NCBI RefSeq assembly: GCF_048544455.1 | Contig: NC_133536.1 | Coordinates: forward strand, 37,838,652-37,902,651 | DNA from: Silene latifolia | Lineage: Eukaryota; Streptophyta; Magnoliopsida; Caryophyllales; Caryophyllaceae | DNA: 64,000 nt | Reading direction: 5' to 3' | Made by a program: the position numbers and the translations under genes | Notes under the pieces: model-generated | Told to the model about the DNA's origin: nothing | Databases searched by the model: none | What the model saw: the letters and a program-made list of their open reading frames with translations, nothing else | Shown here: positions 61,001 to 64,000 of the stretch, piece by piece | How the letters are laid out: each line of letters opens with the position of its first letter | Position numbering within the stretch: the stretch's first letter is position 1

Positions 61001-62636
61001 AAAGTGACATAATAATGTTTACCACCTCTGCTCATGGTGTTTTTGAAGTCAGCTAGGTCGGTGTGAATTAACTCAAGAAGACTCGTTTGTCTAGTTGTAA
61101 CAGGTCTACTAGGTTTCTTAGCAAATTTGGCCTCGACACAACTAGGACACTTCTCATGAGTTTCTGAAGATAACGAAGGAATAAGCGACATAGATTTGAG
61201 CTTTTTAATCGAATCAACATTCACATGACCTAATCTAACATGCCAAACATCAATAGACTCAAAGAATATAAGCGAAGTAGAAGCATTATTATTAATGATA
61301 GGAGAATCAACATTCAAAATAAATAAACCCCCACAGAGATAACCCTTGCCCACAAAATCCCCATTGCGCGACATTACAACCTTGTCAGCCTCAAAAACAA
61401 GTTTCACACCAGCTTTGTTTAGCAAGGCACTGGACACGAGGTTTCGACGCAAAGTAGGAACGTACAAAACATTATTTATAGCAAGAGTTTTCCCTGAGGT
61501 TAGTTTGAGAAAGATCTTGCCTTTGCTTGATAACAAAGAGAAGAAGAGTTACCCATGTAGACACATTCACCATCTCGCAACATCTTCAAATTCAAGAAAG
61601 AGATCTTTGTTAGCACAAAGATACCTTGAAGCCCCCAGTATCCGAATCCAATCACTAGCATTTGCAACCAGTTAGCCTCAACTACTACAAAGAAAATAAT
61701 ATCATCCTTTTCAAAGAACATTAGCTTCAAAGAAGACAACTTTCTTTTGAGGACACTGATAAGCTTTGTGACCCGTTTTCCCACAAACATAACAAACCAG
61801 ATTTGGTTTCGAATCTTTGAGGCAGTTTGGTGAATTTCCCTTGACCAACTTTCTTGGCATTCGACCCTTGGATTGACCCCGACGACCAGCTTTAGCCTTT
61901 CCCTTACCCTTGAACCTATCTTCTTTTGAAGACCCACCAGCTTTCAACAAGATTGGCTTTGACAAGAGTAAGAGACAATTGGACTGACTTATCTTTCAGA
62001 CGATTAGCTTCTTCAGTCCTCATGTGGCCTACTAGTTCTTGAAGGGACAAATCTTTTTTCTTATGTTTCAAATGGTTCCTATACTCATTCCAGGGAAGGG
62101 GGAAATTTTCTAGCAAAACATTGGCCAAGAAAATTTCATCTAGTTTCATTCCCTCATTAGTGACATCTGCACACAAGTTCTCATAAACATGAACTTGCTC
62201 CATAATTGGTTTGTCATCTACCATTTGAAACCCAAGCCACTTTGCCCGACAACATATTTTTTCTTACCCGCATCGTCATCGTCACCCTATATTTTTTCTC
62301 TAACAATTCCCATATAGTCTTAGCAGATTTATGGACCGAAAATAAATCAAAGAGGGTATTCGACATATGAGTAAGGAGATGGAACTTAGCAGTTTTGTTA
62401 TCCTTATCATGTTTCTTAATAGTCTCCTCATTCGACTTAACAGCAGTAGACGAAGGTGGGGTAGTTTCTACACTAGCAAGTAATAAAGAACAGGAGGGTC
62501 GAAAAAATAAAACATAGTCGATTTCTAATTGTTCAAAATACATAAGCAGTTTCTGAGACCATCTTTTGTAGTTCATACCGTCTAAGGGTTCCAATTTCGA
62601 CAATTCAGACAGAATTTTGTTTGAGACGGCAGCCAT
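58071..62636 (-). pseudogene. Copia internal region 3
   Basis: gag about 62636-61711, protease/integrase about 61940-60750, reverse transcriptase about 60745-59185, RNase H about 59157-58807, noncoding tail to 58071. Same family motifs as copy 1. The most damaged of the three, with on the order of ten breaks by eye. Confidence 0.9.
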
Positions 62637-63480
62637 TGTTACGACAAATTATATAGTTTTCAAATTGTTGGAAAGTTAATTCGTAACAATGAAAAACCGG
62701 ACAGAAACTATAAAGAACAGGAGACAGAAAATGACTTATCGAAAGGAGATGCAGTGTACCGTGGTATGGAGGCCACTGACTTGAAAACTATATCGGCACG
62801 ACCGTGGTGGTAATCGTCTCTCGCCGGTAGTTCCCCAAGGTTAACACTGCGACATCCGTACACAACCACTCGTGTAAGAGAGCCTTGGAACAGACAGAAC
62901 CGAACCCAGAAAAACTCAGAAGCAGAAGTATAAGATATTAGAGAGAGATAGAAGAGATGTATGTATTTGTGTGTATAAAATGATGAGAGAACAGCTCTAT
63001 TTATAGTCGAAAATAGAGCTGTTACAGGCAAAAACGAAGGGTCAAACGGAGGAAATAAAGGAGATAATAATTCTCCTTAATGACAGTCAATAAGGGATTA
63101 ATGGAGAATAAATCTCCTTAATCACGGAGATCTTATTGACTAAGATCCGTTCTTCGACTCCAACACACACACAAGCCAGGCCCAAAAAGAAAAGATAAAA
63201 GAGGGCCTTTGGCACCGCACCGCAGTGCTGCTCTACCCAAACCCAAACCCGAGCCCGAGCTCGAGCCGGCCGGGCCGGGCGCTGCAGCGCGTGTGTGTGT
63301 TTGGACCCAAACCCACAAGCCCAACAATCACCACAAAAGCCTCCTTGGTCCAATCTCTTACCCACCATTGGACCAAAGTCAATATAAACACACTACATAC
63401 AACTCTCCCCACCGATGTGGGAGAGTGTATGAACCAAAAAACCAAAAAAGACTTTGGCTTTACTTGGCATCACACCAACA
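62637..63480 (-). repeat. Copia LTR 4 plus leader
   Basis: Close match to LTR 2, including the TATA hairpin and the GC-rich block. Followed by the polypurine tract of the next copy. Confidence 0.8.
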
Positions 63481-64000
63481 ATCCCCCACTGATGATAAAG
63501 AAAAGCTAAAGAGAAATTCTGGGTAAGGAAGGACTGGATACTTAAACGTTCAATGTCTTTCGACTTGAATTGACGTATTAGTGAAATGAGGCAACAACTT
63601 ACTTTCAACAAGAGAATATCTTTCGATTTGAATTCCTTGTCGGTCTTCGGTCATTGATTCCCCCACAACACATATCATACCTTCAAAGACTGTTTTGTTC
63701 CGCGATTTCAAGTGCAACGCTTTTAAAGCCATGCGTTTTACCCTGGTTTAGGTGAGTGCTCTAGTGAGAATTTTTATATTCTTACATAGATGGTGGCTAA
63801 ACCATCACACCCCCAAAGGTAGCTCAAGTGCTTCTCAGTAGCACTTCTCATAAGAGCTATTAAGGACAAAGTCCAACCTCATATAAAAACACAATCCATC
63901 AAGTGCGTCTCAAAGCACCACCAAAATTGGCTATGGATATCAAATGCCATAGGAATAAGCTATAGAGTCCATCAAGTATCACACTCAAACTTGATTTAAG
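63481..64000 (-). mobile_element. Start of a fourth copia internal region (3' noncoding tail)
   Basis: Matches 47566-48080, 52954-53475 and 58071-58590; it reaches the window edge just before the RNase H end. The array therefore goes on to the right. Confidence 0.88.

Larger units (their letters stand above)
44832..64000 (-). mobile_element. Tandem Ty1/copia array: three internal regions sharing four LTRs
   Basis: Internal regions 47566-52115, 52954-57500 and 58071-62636 alternate with LTR blocks ending at 47565, 52953, 58070 and 63480; a fourth copy begins at 63481 and leaves the window. Repeat lengths between equal points are 5388, 5117 and 5410 bp. Each LTR serves as 3' LTR of one copy and 5' LTR of the next, the usual product of unequal recombination between LTRs. 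The order gag, integrase, reverse transcriptase, RNase H marks Ty1/copia. Copies are very alike (recent), yet every copy has several breaks. Confidence 0.9.

Overview
The window looks like repeat-rich intergenic DNA from a flowering plant, very probably a eudicot. Evidence for a plant: Athila-type Ty3/gypsy and Ty1/copia elements, an RTE-clade LINE ending in (TTG)n, a Cassandra TRIM carrying 5S rRNA sequence, FAR1-type Mutator (MULE) transposase with ULP1-like proteases, Helitron ends, Stowaway/PIF/hAT MITEs, and GT-AG introns. No rRNA or tRNA gene, operon or CRISPR was seen. The species cannot be named from the sequence.

Layout. 1-10283 is a three-level nest: an Athila-like element (minus strand, gag-PR-RT-RNase H, one LTR at 3992-5266) sits in an RTE LINE (5267-6666, plus), which sits in the gag of a second Athila-like element (6667-10283, minus). 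10284-21055 is old AT-rich DNA with one candidate single-exon host gene (10789-11319, minus) and small mobile elements: Helitron with a nested PIF MITE (12637-13395), SINE (about 14237-14444), Stowaway (17125-17460), hAT MITE with a perfect 8-bp target duplication (18005-18418) and a complete Cassandra with a perfect 5-bp target duplication (19532-20336).

21159-34804 is the most interesting part: a roughly 13.6-kb MULE whose degenerate TIRs abut long (TA)n tracts. It carries a decayed FAR1-type transposase (plus strand, 21541-25289) and, facing it, ULP1-like cysteine-protease sequence with two protease domains in tandem (minus strand, 33582-26757). The first domain keeps His/Asp/Gln/Cys; the second has Ser in place of the catalytic Cys. 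Nearly all introns and spacers of this element are built from a short degenerate word around AAAGTTTCA, with longer tandem duplications of 547 and 598 bp.

34805-44830 returns to MITEs and gene-capturing elements: a TIR element with host-like sequence (35607-36863), a Pack-MULE-like element with perfect 9-bp target duplication (37655-38718), a decayed unknown gene (39729-40176), a two-exon host-like fragment (41964-42424) and a hAT MITE (43748-44730).

44832-64000 is a Ty1/copia array, all minus strand apart from one inverted end piece. Three internal regions alternate with LTRs in the pattern LTR-int-LTR-int-LTR-int-LTR, so neighbours share LTRs. At the left edge gag plus LTR sequence forms an inverted repeat of about 2.3 kb. 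The copies are very alike, so the array is recent, but each has broken reading frames.
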